Below, piece by piece: positions 1 through 8,975 of a stretch of DNA of 64,000 bases. The translations under genes were made by a program, and so were the position numbers. The notes below the pieces were generated by a model, which was not told the DNA's origin, searched no databases, and saw only the letters and a program-made list of their open reading frames with translations. Position 1 is the stretch's first letter. Every line of letters starts with the position of its first letter. Source of the stretch: Flavobacterium saccharophilum (GTDB lineage: Bacteria > Bacteroidota > Bacteroidia > Flavobacteriales > Flavobacteriaceae); NCBI RefSeq assembly GCF_900142735.1, contig NZ_FRBY01000002.1, forward strand, positions 186,001-250,000, read 5' to 3'.

Positions 1-339
1 TTTTATGCGCTCTACCAATTCTTCAAAACTAAATGGCTTTTTGATGTAATCATTTGCGCCGGCTTTCAAACCCTCAATGGTTTCCTGAACCGTATCTTTT
101 GCAGTCAGAAAAATAATCGGTGTCTTCTGGTCTTTAATCCTGATAGCTTTACATAAATCTAATCCATTGATTTTAGGCAACATCCAATCTAATAAAATTA
201 AATCAAATTGTTGATTATGAATCAATTCAAAACCTTTAGAACCATCACTCGCAGTAGTAACTTCATATCCTTCTTCCTGCAGCCCTTGTTGTAAAAACTG
301 AACAATTCCTATCTCATCTTCTACTATTAAAATATGCAT
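1..339 (-). CDS. Response regulator receiver domain protein, 3' end outside window
   Basis: The visible 113 residues form a complete-looking CheY-like receiver domain that starts MHILIVEDE. The acidic pocket is E7-D8-E9, the phospho-acceptor is D51 in LLDWMLPK, the switch threonine is T79 in FLTAKD, and the conserved lysine is K101 in the KKPF motif. The frame stays open to base 1. The output domain is therefore outside the window. An OmpR/PhoB-type winged helix is the usual partner of such receivers, but this is inference. The ATG at 339 is supported by a TACCTTTG box at 395-388. The cognate histidine kinase is not visible and may lie further left. Confidence 0.9.
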   Translation of the reverse strand, partial: MHILIVEDEIGIVQFLQQGLQEEGYEVTTASDGSKGFELIHNQQFDLILLDWMLPKINGLDLCKAIRIKDQKTPIIFLTAKDTVQETIEGLKAGANDYIKKPFSFEELVERIK

Positions 340-387
340 TTGTTCTTTTTTATTAAAATTATATTCTTCGCCTTTAATTTAATCAAT

Positions 388-395
388 CAAAGGTA
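388..395 (-). promoter_or_regulatory. Bacteroidota -7 box TACCTTTG for the response regulator
   Basis: On the minus strand the spacer reads TACCTTTG, matching the Bacteroidota TAnnTTTG -7 element. It lies about 50 bases before the response regulator ATG. A second TACCTTTG lies further upstream at 489-482. No clear -33 TTG was found at the expected distance. Confidence 0.45.
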
Positions 396-525
396 AAAAT
401 TTAAATTTTTGGAAATGACTAAAAATCATTTCAATACCACCAAAACTTATTCATCTTAAGCGAATATTAAGTTAATTCTAACAAAGGTAAAAGCTGAACT
501 TAATCCCGAATTAATGAACCGGAAT

Positions 526-533
526 TAATTTTG
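526..533 (+). promoter_or_regulatory. -7 box TAATTTTG for the sulfatase gene
   Basis: TAATTTTG matches TAnnTTTG and ends 15 bases before the ATG at 549, implying a very short leader. It is the only such match on the plus strand of this spacer that I noticed. Confidence 0.4.
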
Positions 534-548
534 TAAAAAAATAATTTC

Positions 549-2639
549 ATGACTTTTTACAAAAAACTTTCTCCTTTATACAATCTTGCACTGTTCTATT
601 TTATAATAAGTTTTCTATTGCGAATTGTTCTCTTTTTTCATCCAATTACACAAAGCTCTTTCACCATTCTTCAGAGTCTGAAAATTTTTAGTTTAGGGCT
701 TATTTCAGATTTTTTCGTATTTATTATAGCTAGTGCTTTTTTGTGGTTTTATTTAATTTTTATTTCAAATTCAAAATACAATAAGCCTTACGGCTATATT
801 ATTCTGGGGCTGTTTGTTGCCTTATTTTTATATGTAGCATCCGGAAAAAGTGTTTTTGACGAATATGGCGGTGCATTGCCCGGAATTATTTTAATTTTCG
901 TCGGAATCAAAACAACACTTTTTGCTCTTTTTCTTTTCCTTCCAAAATGGAGAAATAAAATCAGATTTTGGTTGTTTGCTTTTGTTATCTTTTTATACAT
1001 TTTATTAATTCTTCAAAATGGCTTAAGTGAATATTTCTTTTGGAATGAATTTGGGGTGAAGTATAATTTTATTGCCGTAAATTATTTGATCTATACTAAC
1101 GAAGTTATTGGAAACATAATACAGTCTTACCCTGTAATTCCTTTGTTTTCAGCTTTATTTGCATTAACCGGAATTTCAACTTATTTTATTTTAAGAAACT
1201 CTAAAAACTTCATTCTGGATATTCCGTCCTTTAAAGAAAAAATTAAACTCTCAGGGTTTTATATTGGATTATTTTTGATCTCATTAATTGCTATTCCAAC
1301 CTTAGCAAAAACAGAAAATTCTAAGAATGTCTTTGTTAATGAATTACAGGCAAATGGATTATATAAATTTTACCTGGCTTTTCAAAATAACAAATTAGAT
1401 TACTTTAAATTTTACAAAACACTTCCAAACAAAGAAGCGTATGCACTTCTGAAACGACAATTTCCTACTAGTACTGGAAAAAATACTGAAAGAACCATAA
1501 CTAGTGATTCACTTGAAAATCATAAAAATGTTGTTTTAATTACGATAGAAAGTCTGAGTGCTGAATTCATGAAGTGTTATGGAAACGAACAAAATATCAC
1601 GCCTTTCTTAGACAGTTTAGCTAAAGAAAGCCTTCAGTTCACCAATTTATACGCTGCAGGAAACAGAACTGTTCGTGGTTTAGAAGCTGTGACTTTGTGT
1701 TTGCCTCCAACGGCTGGAGAGAGTGTGGTAAAAAGAGAAGATAACAAAAACAAATTCTCAACTGGAGCACTCTTTAAACAAAGGGGATACGATGTGAGAT
1801 TCATGTACGGTGGAGATGCTTTTTTTGATAATATGCAGGATTTTTATTCTGGAAACGATTATCAGATTGTAGACAAATCAAGCTTTAATCCTGATGAAAT
1901 CACATTTTCGAATGTTTGGGGTGTTTGTGATGAAGACATGTATAACAAGGCTATAAAAGTAATGAATACTGAAGCCAAGGAAAACAAACCTTTCTTTAAT
2001 CATATCATGACGGTTAGCAATCACAGACCTTTTACCTATCCTAATAATAAAATTGATATTCCCGGTGACATAAAATCGCGAGATGGTGGCGTAAAATATA
2101 CCGATTATGCATTGAGGAAATTCTTTGAGATGGCTAGTAAACAGCCATGGTTTAAAAACACGGTATTCGTCATTGTTGCTGATCATTGTGCTTCGAGTGC
2201 CGGAAAAACACAACTTCCGCTGGACAAATACAGAATTCCGGCTTTTATCTACAATCCAACTGGTAAATCAACAAAATGCAATAAATTAATGTCTCAAATA
2301 GATTTAATGCCGACACTTTTTGGATTATTACATTTTAATTATCAAAGTAAGTTTTTTGGTCAGGATGTTTTAAAAGCGGATTATAAACCCAGAGCTTTCA
2401 TTGCTACTTATCAGGATTTAGGCTTGATAAGAGATAATGTCTTGACGATTTTATCCCCAAAACAAACCGCTAGACAATTTAAATTAAAATTGAATCCAAA
2501 ACCAGGAGTCGCTCCGGAGTACCAAATTCATTATGATGAAATTCCGTTGCAAAAAGAAAGAACTGATCTGACCAATGAAACTATCTCTTTTTATCAGACC
2601 GCTTCAGATATGCTGAAGAAGAAGAAATATCAGAAGTAG
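549..2639 (+). CDS. LTA synthase-like membrane sulfatase (alkaline phosphatase superfamily)
   Basis: This 696-residue protein has about five membrane helices in the first 250 residues and a periplasmic sulfatase-fold domain from about 325. Catalytic features of the LTA synthase/phosphoglycerol transferase group are visible: metal-binding E334 in ITIESLS, nucleophile T374 in GNRTVRG, H492 in SNHRP, and the D545-H546 pair in VADHCAS. Family members transfer or hydrolyse phosphoglycerol or phosphoethanolamine groups on envelope lipids or glycans. Gram-negative Bacteroidota do not make lipoteichoic acid, so the substrate here is unknown. The gene stands alone. It is convergent with the S1/P1 nuclease gene and separated from it by a shared terminator. 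Confidence 0.88.
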   Translation: MTFYKKLSPLYNLALFYFIISFLLRIVLFFHPITQSSFTILQSLKIFSLGLISDFFVFIIASAFLWFYLIFISNSKYNKPYGYIILGLFVALFLYVASGKSVFDEYGGALPGIILIFVGIKTTLFALFLFLPKWRNKIRFWLFAFVIFLYILLILQNGLSEYFFWNEFGVKYNFIAVNYLIYTNEVIGNIIQSYPVIPLFSALFALTGISTYFILRNSKNFILDIPSFKEKIKLSGFYIGLFLISLIAIPTLAKTENSKNVFVNELQANGLYKFYLAFQNNKLDYFKFYKTLPNKEAYALLKRQFPTSTGKNTERTITSDSLENHKNVVLITIESLSAEFMKCYGNEQNITPFLDSLAKESLQFTNLYAAGNRTVRGLEAVTLCLPPTAGESVVKREDNKNKFSTGALFKQRGYDVRFMYGGDAFFDNMQDFYSGNDYQIVDKSSFNPDEITFSNVWGVCDEDMYNKAIKVMNTEAKENKPFFNHIMTVSNHRPFTYPNNKIDIPGDIKSRDGGVKYTDYALRKFFEMASKQPWFKNTVFVIVADHCASSAGKTQLPLDKYRIPAFIYNPTGKSTKCNKLMSQIDLMPTLFGLLHFNYQSKFFGQDVLKADYKPRAFIATYQDLGLIRDNVLTILSPKQTARQFKLKLNPKPGVAPEYQIHYDEIPLQKERTDLTNETISFYQTASDMLKKKKYQK

Positions 2640-2640
2640 T

Positions 2641-2716
2641 ATTTTTAAATTCCAATTTGAAAAATTCCAAATTCCAATTTAACCGCAAAGTTCGCAAGGG
2701 TTTTACGCAAAAGTTT
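2641..2716. repeat. Spacer low-complexity repeats (TTCCAATTTGAAAA and CGCAAAGTTCGCAAGG words)
   Basis: Right after the sulfatase stop, the words AAATTCCAATTTG and TTCCAAATTCCAATTT repeat. They are followed by a CGCAAAGTTCGCAAGGG-type word. The same kinds of words recur in other spacers (29716-29812 and 35820-35880). No coding potential is seen. Confidence 0.5.
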
Positions 2717-2729
2717 ACTACGATTGACA

Positions 2730-2772
2730 AAAATAAAGCCTCAAATTCAATAAGAATTTGAGGCTTTATTTT
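2730..2772. terminator. Bidirectional hairpin terminator
   Basis: A near-perfect inverted repeat (arms AAAATAAAGCCTCAAATTC at 2730-2748 and its complement at 2754-2772) has a short loop, with A and T runs at the outer ends. It sits between convergent genes (sulfatase on plus, S1/P1 nuclease on minus) and should stop transcription from both sides. Confidence 0.85.
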
Positions 2773-2832
2773 GAGTTAATGTTCCTCATTTCAACTTGAA
2801 ACCTGAAACAAAAAAAACTTGAAACAAAATTT

Positions 2833-3831
2833 TTAATCATTTTGATTCTGCATTCCAAAAAGATCTCCCTTTTGATACAATTCCAGATCATCTTTTAAAG
2901 CTTGATTATTTCTTTGCGTCACTGCTGATGAATCTAAATCGCTTAAGTCAGGTTTTCCCGCATTTACCCACGCAGTGTACCAAAAACTAGCTGTTGCTGC
3001 AATGGCTTTTCTCATTTGGCTTTCGACCATTCCGTTCAATTCTTTATGTAGTTTTTTAGCATAATCTTCAGAGAAAACAGAAGTATTGTACTTGCTTTTC
3101 AAAACTTTTCCATCAGTATCCATCTTGAAAACCTGATTTTCAGGTGTTGCAGTTCTTAGTTTTTTATCTATGTCTAATAACGGTTGAGCTAAACTATGTG
3201 TATCATTAATCATATCCCAAACTGCCTTATGAACATCTCCATAATATTGTGCCTGTGGAACATTTAATTTATAATTCCTGGCAAACAATTCAGGTAATCT
3301 GCTTTCCCAAAGTGAATGAATTCCTTTTTGATCGCTCAATTGTCCATCATGATTTGCAGAAGTATGCAATGGCATATGAGCATCACCAATATAATGTCCT
3401 AAATCAGCAGCAAGAAATAAAATCTCTGCTCTGTTTTTATCTTTAAAAGCCTTTGTTAATTTAGCCATCATATCTTCAATGTACCAAGGTAAAATTCCGT
3501 TATCATTTAGGAATTTTGCATTGTATTTTTTCTTTGCTTCTTCCATGGTTTGTGGCAGGCTATCAGCAGAGCCAAAGTTTTCCATATCAAAATAATGCCT
3601 CGGATTTTCGTCTTTATAATTCAGTGCATATTTACGAATATCCGGAACAGAAGCTTCCTGCGTAATAAAGTCAATATGATTGTAGAAGAATATTTGTACT
3701 GGACGAGGTAAAGCCATTACTGCTGCTTTATTAATACGCTCGTGACCAACGATTCCCCATGATAAGGTCAAAAATCCAATTCCTAACGCAAGAAAAGCAA
3801 TTAGTCCTGGTTTCATTTTAATGTTTTTCAT
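2833..3831 (-). CDS. S1/P1-type zinc-dependent nuclease
   Basis: The protein has 332 residues with a signal peptide of about 24 residues, giving a mature start at the family-typical Trp (W25, then G-I-V-G-H30). Zinc ligand motifs of the S1/P1 and phospholipase C superfamily follow in order: D64 in SVPD, H146, D150 and H156 in GHYIGDAHMPLH, and H172/W175 in HSLWES. Such enzymes cut single-stranded DNA and RNA and release 5' nucleotides. Secretion to the periplasm or outside suggests nucleic acid scavenging. The length matches the family. A good promoter lies just upstream. Confidence 0.9.
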   Translation of the reverse strand: MKNIKMKPGLIAFLALGIGFLTLSWGIVGHERINKAAVMALPRPVQIFFYNHIDFITQEASVPDIRKYALNYKDENPRHYFDMENFGSADSLPQTMEEAKKKYNAKFLNDNGILPWYIEDMMAKLTKAFKDKNRAEILFLAADLGHYIGDAHMPLHTSANHDGQLSDQKGIHSLWESRLPELFARNYKLNVPQAQYYGDVHKAVWDMINDTHSLAQPLLDIDKKLRTATPENQVFKMDTDGKVLKSKYNTSVFSEDYAKKLHKELNGMVESQMRKAIAATASFWYTAWVNAGKPDLSDLDSSAVTQRNNQALKDDLELYQKGDLFGMQNQND

Positions 3832-3853
3832 TTTTTAAATTTGTTTGAGGGGG

Positions 3854-3882
3854 CAAATTTATCTCATTTAAAGGAAATTCAA
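3854..3882 (-). promoter_or_regulatory. Promoter for the S1/P1 nuclease (TTG-N18-TAAATTTG)
   Basis: On the minus strand TTG (3882-3880) and TAAATTTG (3861-3854) are 18 bases apart, close to the Bacteroidota -33/-7 arrangement. The -7 box ends 22 bases before the ATG at 3831. Confidence 0.6.
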
Positions 3883-3982
3883 AAGGAAACCAACTAAGAA
3901 TGTATTAATTTAATTTTTTTCAGGTTTTTAAAGATATAATTGCAATAAAATCATTTTTGCAATTATTCATAAATTAATTGTA

Positions 3983-4960
3983 TTAACTAAAATACAAAAT
4001 TGCCACCAAACTTAAAGTTGCAATAAATATCCAAAGAAAAACTCCTTGCAGCAAAGGCTTTACTCCTACTGATTTTAAAGTATTTACATTTAGAGTTGCC
4101 CCAATTAAAAACAAAGTTATGGTTAAACCAACTTTAGCAATACTCACAATATATGGAGCAAAAAGCGCCGTTTCTGGCACGTATGTATTAAAAAGCATTG
4201 CCAGAATAAACAAACCTATAAAATATGGAACCCTTATTTTTGTTCCGACGCTTCCGGGTTGATTTTTAAAAAGTACTGCTGTTCCAAGCGAAATGGGAAT
4301 AATCCACAAAGCTCTGGCTAATTTTACCGTTGTTGCGACCTGTAAGGCCTCAGCCCCATATTTGTTGGCAGCACCAACTACCGAACTGGTATCGTGAATT
4401 GCAATAGCACACCACAAACCAAAATCTTTCTGAGATAAATTAAGTTGATGCCCAATAAACGGAAAAATAAATAAAGCGATAGAATTCAGAATAAAAATAA
4501 TACCCAAAGCAATTGAAGTCTGATTTTCACGTGATTTTATTACCGGAGAAATTGCTGCAATAGCACTTCCTCCACAAATTGCTGTTCCGCACGATATTAA
4601 ATGTGATGTTTTTTTATCCGTTTTAAGCCATTTACCTAAAAGGGTTCCGAAAATCAAAGTGCTAAAAATTGAAAAAACAGTTAATAAAAAGCCCTCTTTT
4701 CCAGCTGAAATAGCTGATAGAGCATTCATTCCAAAACCTAAACCTACCACTGAGAATTGTAATAAAAAAGTAATCGCTGTCTGATTGAATGCAGCAAATG
4801 GATTCCCGAAAATATTTACAACCAAAACACCCAATAGTAAAGCAATTGGAGGAGAAATAATAGAGAACAAACACAAACCAATTACCAAGGCAAAAACTGC
4901 CTGCTGGAAATAAAGATTAACTGCGAATAAATAAGTTTCGGAATGTTGTTTTGTTTTCAA
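3983..4960 (-). CDS. YeiH/UPF0324 family putative sulfate exporter
   Basis: This 325-residue integral membrane protein has about ten hydrophobic segments and the conserved HLISCGTAICGGSAIAA and AIHDTSSVVGAA stretches of the YeiH/UPF0324 family. Related proteins have been annotated as sulfate exporters, mostly by association. In many bacteria they sit beside a LysR/CysB-like regulator, as here, where the LysR gene ends 74 bases upstream on the same strand. This suggests the pair answers to sulfur or small-anion status. The real substrate is not shown by the sequence. Confidence 0.85.
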   Translation of the reverse strand: MKTKQHSETYLFAVNLYFQQAVFALVIGLCLFSIISPPIALLLGVLVVNIFGNPFAAFNQTAITFLLQFSVVGLGFGMNALSAISAGKEGFLLTVFSIFSTLIFGTLLGKWLKTDKKTSHLISCGTAICGGSAIAAISPVIKSRENQTSIALGIIFILNSIALFIFPFIGHQLNLSQKDFGLWCAIAIHDTSSVVGAANKYGAEALQVATTVKLARALWIIPISLGTAVLFKNQPGSVGTKIRVPYFIGLFILAMLFNTYVPETALFAPYIVSIAKVGLTITLFLIGATLNVNTLKSVGVKPLLQGVFLWIFIATLSLVAILYFS

Positions 4961-5034
4961 AATAGGCTACTTGATAATTATTATACAAAGGTCTGCTATA
5001 TAAATTGAAAACACCAATCGTAAAATGCAATTGA

Positions 5035-5931
5035 CTATAACTTTAAATTATAGTAGGATGAAATGTTTTGTATGAACAACTCCGATAACGGATCTGATTT
5101 TCCAAGTAAAGTAATAATATAAAAATATCTTTCGATAGCAAGATTCTCTACATCTAACACAATTAACTCATTATTTTTAAGTTCCTTATCTACTGCATGT
5201 ATTGACATAAAAGCAAAACAATCTGAGTTTAGTAAATATGATTTTATACTTTCAGTACTTCCTAATTGCATTTCGATCTGCAAATCAGTAAATTTTACAT
5301 TTAATTGTTTTAGAGCATATTCTATAACTTCAAGTGTTCCAGAACCCCTTTCGCGCGTTATGAATTTCATTGCTTTTAGATCTTCCAATGAAATTTCATT
5401 CTGTTTAACCAAAGGATTTTTGGTACTACAAACCAAAACCAATTCGTCTTTTAAAAACGGAATGTATTTAATAGACTGATTCTTCGACTGTCCTTCAACA
5501 ATTCCAATTTCTATTTCTTTATTGATTAAAGCATTTTCTATTTGTTCTGTATTTCCATTTAGCAGATTAACCTTGATATCTTGCTGCTTCTGATGGAATC
5601 GTGCCAAAACGGGAGAAATAATATATTGAGAAATGGTAGTACTTGACCCTAATCGCAGCAATCCCTGGCGTTCGTTGATAAATGAACTCATTTCAAAATC
5701 GATTTCCCTGTAAATTTCAAAAATGTTTTTGGTATGTTTTAAAAGAATTTCTCCTGCGGGAGTCAAAGCGATTTTTGAACCATTTCGTTCAAAAAGTTTG
5801 GTTTTATAGGTTTCCTCGAGTTCCTGAATGTGTTTTGAAACTGCAGGCTGGGAAATGTATAATTCCGTTGCCGCCTTAGTAAAATTTAAGCGGAGTGCAA
5901 CGGTGTAGAATACTTTTAGCCTGAAATCCAT
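5035..5931 (-). CDS. LysR family transcriptional regulator
   Basis: The N-terminal winged helix-turn-helix reads MDFRLKVFYTVALRLNFTKA, with SQPAVSKHIQELE as the recognition helix. A periplasmic-binding-like effector domain follows. I place the start at the ATG at 5931, giving 298 residues, because LysR proteins begin with exactly this DxRxLxxF segment. An in-frame ATG at 5961 would add an unusual 10-residue basic tail. It lies just upstream of the YeiH exporter gene on the same strand. It probably controls that gene in response to a sulfur-related or other small ligand (inference). Confidence 0.92.
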   Translation of the reverse strand: MDFRLKVFYTVALRLNFTKAATELYISQPAVSKHIQELEETYKTKLFERNGSKIALTPAGEILLKHTKNIFEIYREIDFEMSSFINERQGLLRLGSSTTISQYIISPVLARFHQKQQDIKVNLLNGNTEQIENALINKEIEIGIVEGQSKNQSIKYIPFLKDELVLVCSTKNPLVKQNEISLEDLKAMKFITRERGSGTLEVIEYALKQLNVKFTDLQIEMQLGSTESIKSYLLNSDCFAFMSIHAVDKELKNNELIVLDVENLAIERYFYIITLLGKSDPLSELFIQNISSYYNLKL

Positions 5932-5989
5932 AGTATTTGTTCTTTTTGTTTGCTTCGCCAATTCGGCTAGAGCCTCGTGTCATGTTTAA

Positions 5990-6055
5990 AATTTCAGGTT
6001 AAGCACAAACTACAAAACCTTTGAACCTATGAGCCTTTGCTTCTTTGTACCTCTT
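5990..6055. repeat. Spacer repeat of the TTTGAACCTATGAGCC word family
   Basis: The spacer reads as repeated words around CTTTGAACCTATGAGCC, CTTTGCTTCTTTG and TACCTC. The reverse complement of the same family follows recG at 54061-54095. No ORF is seen. Confidence 0.5.
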
Positions 6056-8083
6056 TTAAAGCAATCCATTATACTTTCTAACAAACCATTCCGTAGTCAA
6101 TAAAGCTGCAATTAAAATTAATAACCAAACCCAATCAATTAACGGAGTTTTGGTCGAAATATTTTTCTCGATCGACTTGTATTCTTTATTTTCTAAAAGT
6201 GCATTAATTAAATCATCGGCCTGATTTTCGAAAAAAGCTTTTCCGTTGGTTTGTAAGGCCAATTGTTTCAACTTTAAAACATCAGGATTTACAAATTGCT
6301 TTTCGATATCGAAATCCAGAATTTCAAAATGGCTTGAATAAGATGTGTTTGAGTTTAATTCTTTTACAGAAAAATTATATTTTCCGGCTGTTAAACCGTC
6401 GAGATTCACAGAGAACGAATTATTTCCTTTTAACAAATCGTAATTTTTGCTTTGTTTTGTTTCGGCGTTTGTAACTGTAATAGTAAGTCTTGCCTTTTCA
6501 TCAAACTCATAATTTTTGTTGAAGTATTGCGCGTTAATTGCAATTGCTTCTCCTGAATTATAAAAGCTTTCATGTGTTACCACTAATGACTTCTTAGAAG
6601 TTGATGAAGCCAAGTATTGAATAATTTTGTCTGTAAAAACATCATATTTCTCAAAAGACTGATTATCAATATGACTTTGTAAACGCCACTTCCAACTATT
6701 TTCTCCTAATAAAAAAGCTGTTCTTTTTCCCTGATTTTCGGCGAAAGCCAATAAAGGTGCATTTGTAGCAACGTTTCTAATTTTTGAAGAAAGCAAAACA
6801 GAGACATTTCCATTTGTTGAAATTGTTCCGAATAAATTCTGTAACGGTGGAAAATTTTCAAAACCAAAATCTTCAATGGCAAACAAATTAAACTGAGATT
6901 GAAATTCGGATAAATAATCTTCCCTTTGTCCACTCATTTTAAAAACCAAATTGTTCTGTTGTTGGTTTAAAAAATTAAAATCGGTATTGTTTCCTGTGAT
7001 GATAAAAGTATTTCTTCCCGCTAATTTGTTATTATCGAATATAGCTTTGAAAGCTGTTGTTGGCTGATACAAAACCAGAACAGTAGCGTCTTGTAATTGA
7101 TTAATATCATTTGGCTTAACCAAAATCACTTTACGTTGTGCATTAACTTCAATTGAACGTTTTAAAGATGCAATATCTGGGTGATTTATAGCAGAAACAA
7201 TAGCAATAGTTGATTTCTGATCAATTACTTCAACGGCAAAATTCTTGATGTTATTGTAGCTGTTTTTCTCTTTTGCGTTGGATGAAATGGTTGCCTTAAA
7301 AATTTGCAATCCCACTTTATCTGCAGGTAAAAGTAAATTTACGGTAGCTGTTTTTTTAGAAGGAGAAAAAGAAACTTTCTCTTTTGCAACAACTGAATTT
7401 CCTTGTGAAATTGTAAAATCTGCCGTTGTAGCTTTGTCTCCGGCATATTGAAGAAAAACTTCAACAGGAAATTTATTTTTATGAAATGCGTATTTATTTA
7501 CGTTAAGCTGATTGATTTTTAAATCAAAAAAAGTAGTTGTATCTCCTACAACCAAAGGATAAACTTTATTGGCAGGATCAAAACGATATACATAATCGTT
7601 TCCTGTAGTCTGATTTCCATCTGTAATTACAACCGTTGGAAAAATCAGATTTTTATTGATGCTTTTTAAATTCTTGGCGACTTCATCAAGATTGGTTTGC
7701 TTTCCTTTGAAATCAAATTTATCTGAAGGTTTAAAATCGGCATCAAATTGATAAGACTGAATTTCAAATTTTTCCTGAAGCGCAGGATTTGAAACTATTT
7801 TTTGATATAATTCAGCAACTTTTTTATCTGATTTTAAAGCTGTTATCGAACTCGAATTATCAACTGCAATTGCCAGAGGCGTTTTGGTGATTTCAAGTGA
7901 ATTTTTAGAAACGATCGGATTTATTAATAAAACCAACAATCCAAAAATAGCCAGAAAACGTAAAAAAGCCAAAAACACAATCACATTGGATTTGTTTTTG
8001 GCTTTAAAATAATATTGAAAATACGACAAACCACCCGCTATTACTAAAGAAAGCAATAATAATAGAATCGTATTTGTAGTCAT
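6056..8083 (-). CDS. VWA-like membrane protein of unknown function
   Basis: This 675-residue protein has two N-terminal membrane helices (about 4-22 and 36-56), a long extracytoplasmic region and a C-terminal helix (about 647-665) ending in a short basic tail. Just after helix two, AIAVDNSSSI gives a D75-x-S77-x-S79 MIDAS-like motif, and VVITDGNQTTG follows near residue 160, as in von Willebrand A domains. This overall plan recalls the BatA/BatB-like and DUF4159-neighbour proteins of Bacteroidota, but those genes are not adjacent here. It lies 145 bases downstream of fabG on the same strand. The role is unknown; an adhesive or envelope-assembly function is possible. Confidence 0.75.
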   Translation of the reverse strand: MTTNTILLLLLSLVIAGGLSYFQYYFKAKNKSNVIVFLAFLRFLAIFGLLVLLINPIVSKNSLEITKTPLAIAVDNSSSITALKSDKKVAELYQKIVSNPALQEKFEIQSYQFDADFKPSDKFDFKGKQTNLDEVAKNLKSINKNLIFPTVVITDGNQTTGNDYVYRFDPANKVYPLVVGDTTTFFDLKINQLNVNKYAFHKNKFPVEVFLQYAGDKATTADFTISQGNSVVAKEKVSFSPSKKTATVNLLLPADKVGLQIFKATISSNAKEKNSYNNIKNFAVEVIDQKSTIAIVSAINHPDIASLKRSIEVNAQRKVILVKPNDINQLQDATVLVLYQPTTAFKAIFDNNKLAGRNTFIITGNNTDFNFLNQQQNNLVFKMSGQREDYLSEFQSQFNLFAIEDFGFENFPPLQNLFGTISTNGNVSVLLSSKIRNVATNAPLLAFAENQGKRTAFLLGENSWKWRLQSHIDNQSFEKYDVFTDKIIQYLASSTSKKSLVVTHESFYNSGEAIAINAQYFNKNYEFDEKARLTITVTNAETKQSKNYDLLKGNNSFSVNLDGLTAGKYNFSVKELNSNTSYSSHFEILDFDIEKQFVNPDVLKLKQLALQTNGKAFFENQADDLINALLENKEYKSIEKNISTKTPLIDWVWLLILIAALLTTEWFVRKYNGLL

Positions 8084-8098
8084 ATTTATTTAGTATTC

Positions 8099-8228
8099 AG
8101 TATCAGTTTACAGTAATCAGATTTAAAAAGTCATCATATGAGACTATTCGGTTCCAGTTTCATTCGAGAATAAAATAAAAACTGATTACTAAAACCTTAG
8201 AATCTTAGCAACTTAGAACCTTAGCTTC
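8099..8228. repeat. Spacer repeats, including CTTAGAATCTTAGCAACTTAG words
   Basis: The fabG-VWA spacer contains CAGTATCAGTTTACAGTAATCAG with an inverted partner CTGATTACT (8178-8186 region). It then has four tandem words of the CTTAGAAYCTTAGCA type up to the fabG stop. The same CTTAGAATC family appears at 19676-19712, 44684-44722 and 44905-44967. Confidence 0.55.
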
Positions 8229-8975
8229 TTAGGTAAGCATTCCTCCACAAACATTAAGTACTTGTCCTGTAACATAAGCACTCATATCTGAAGCTAAGAA
8301 AAGACATGCATTTGCAACATCTTCAGTAGTTCCTCCACGTTTCAATGGAATTCCGTCTCTCCATCCTTTTACCACATCTTCAGGTAATTTTGCAGTCATC
8401 TCCGTTTCAATAAAGCCCGGAGCAATTGCATTACAACGAATATTACGAGAACCTAACTCCAAAGCAACAGATTTTGTAAAACCAATTGCACCTGCTTTAG
8501 ACGCTGCATAATTTGTTTGACCAGCATTTCCTGAAACTCCAACTACTGAACTAATATTAATAATAGAACCTGCACGTTGTTTTAAGAAAGTCTTTTGAAT
8601 CGCTTTAGTCATATTAAATACTGACTTTAAGTTCACATCAATAACCTGATCAAAATCAGCCTCTGACATACGCATCAATAAATTATCTTTTGTAATTCCG
8701 GCGTTGTTAATTAAGATGTCAACTGTTCCGAAATCAGCCAAAACAGCATCAACAAAAGTTTGCGCTTCATTAAAATCGGCCGCATTCGATTGGTATCCTT
8801 TTGCTTTAACTCCTAAAGCATTTAATTCAGCTTCTAATGCCTCTGCAGAAGCAGCAGATGAACTATATGTAAAAGCAACATTTGCTCCATGCTTAGCAAA
8901 AACTTCAGCAATTCCTTTTCCAATTCCACGACTAGCGCCCGTTATAATGGCAACTTTTCCTTCTAGTAATTTCAT
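8229..8975 (-). CDS. fabG: 3-oxoacyl-[acyl-carrier-protein] reductase
   Basis: This short-chain dehydrogenase (248 residues) reduces 3-oxoacyl-ACP with NADPH in fatty acid elongation. The Rossmann signature GASRGIG is at residues 13-19, NNAG follows, and the catalytic Ser and YAASK triad are intact. The C-terminal SAYVTGQVLNVCGGM is typical of FabG. I start at the ATG at 8975. A longer frame would need TTG at 8981 and adds only two residues. A TATATTTG promoter box lies about 55 bases upstream. Confidence 0.95.
   Translation of the reverse strand: MKLLEGKVAIITGASRGIGKGIAEVFAKHGANVAFTYSSSAASAEALEAELNALGVKAKGYQSNAADFNEAQTFVDAVLADFGTVDILINNAGITKDNLLMRMSEADFDQVIDVNLKSVFNMTKAIQKTFLKQRAGSIINISSVVGVSGNAGQTNYAASKAGAIGFTKSVALELGSRNIRCNAIAPGFIETEMTAKLPEDVVKGWRDGIPLKRGGTTEDVANACLFLASDMSAYVTGQVLNVCGGMLT

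Noticed and set aside
4662-4874. 70-residue minus-strand frame inside the YeiH gene
   Set aside because: It overlaps YeiH in another frame and shows random Cys- and Phe-rich composition.
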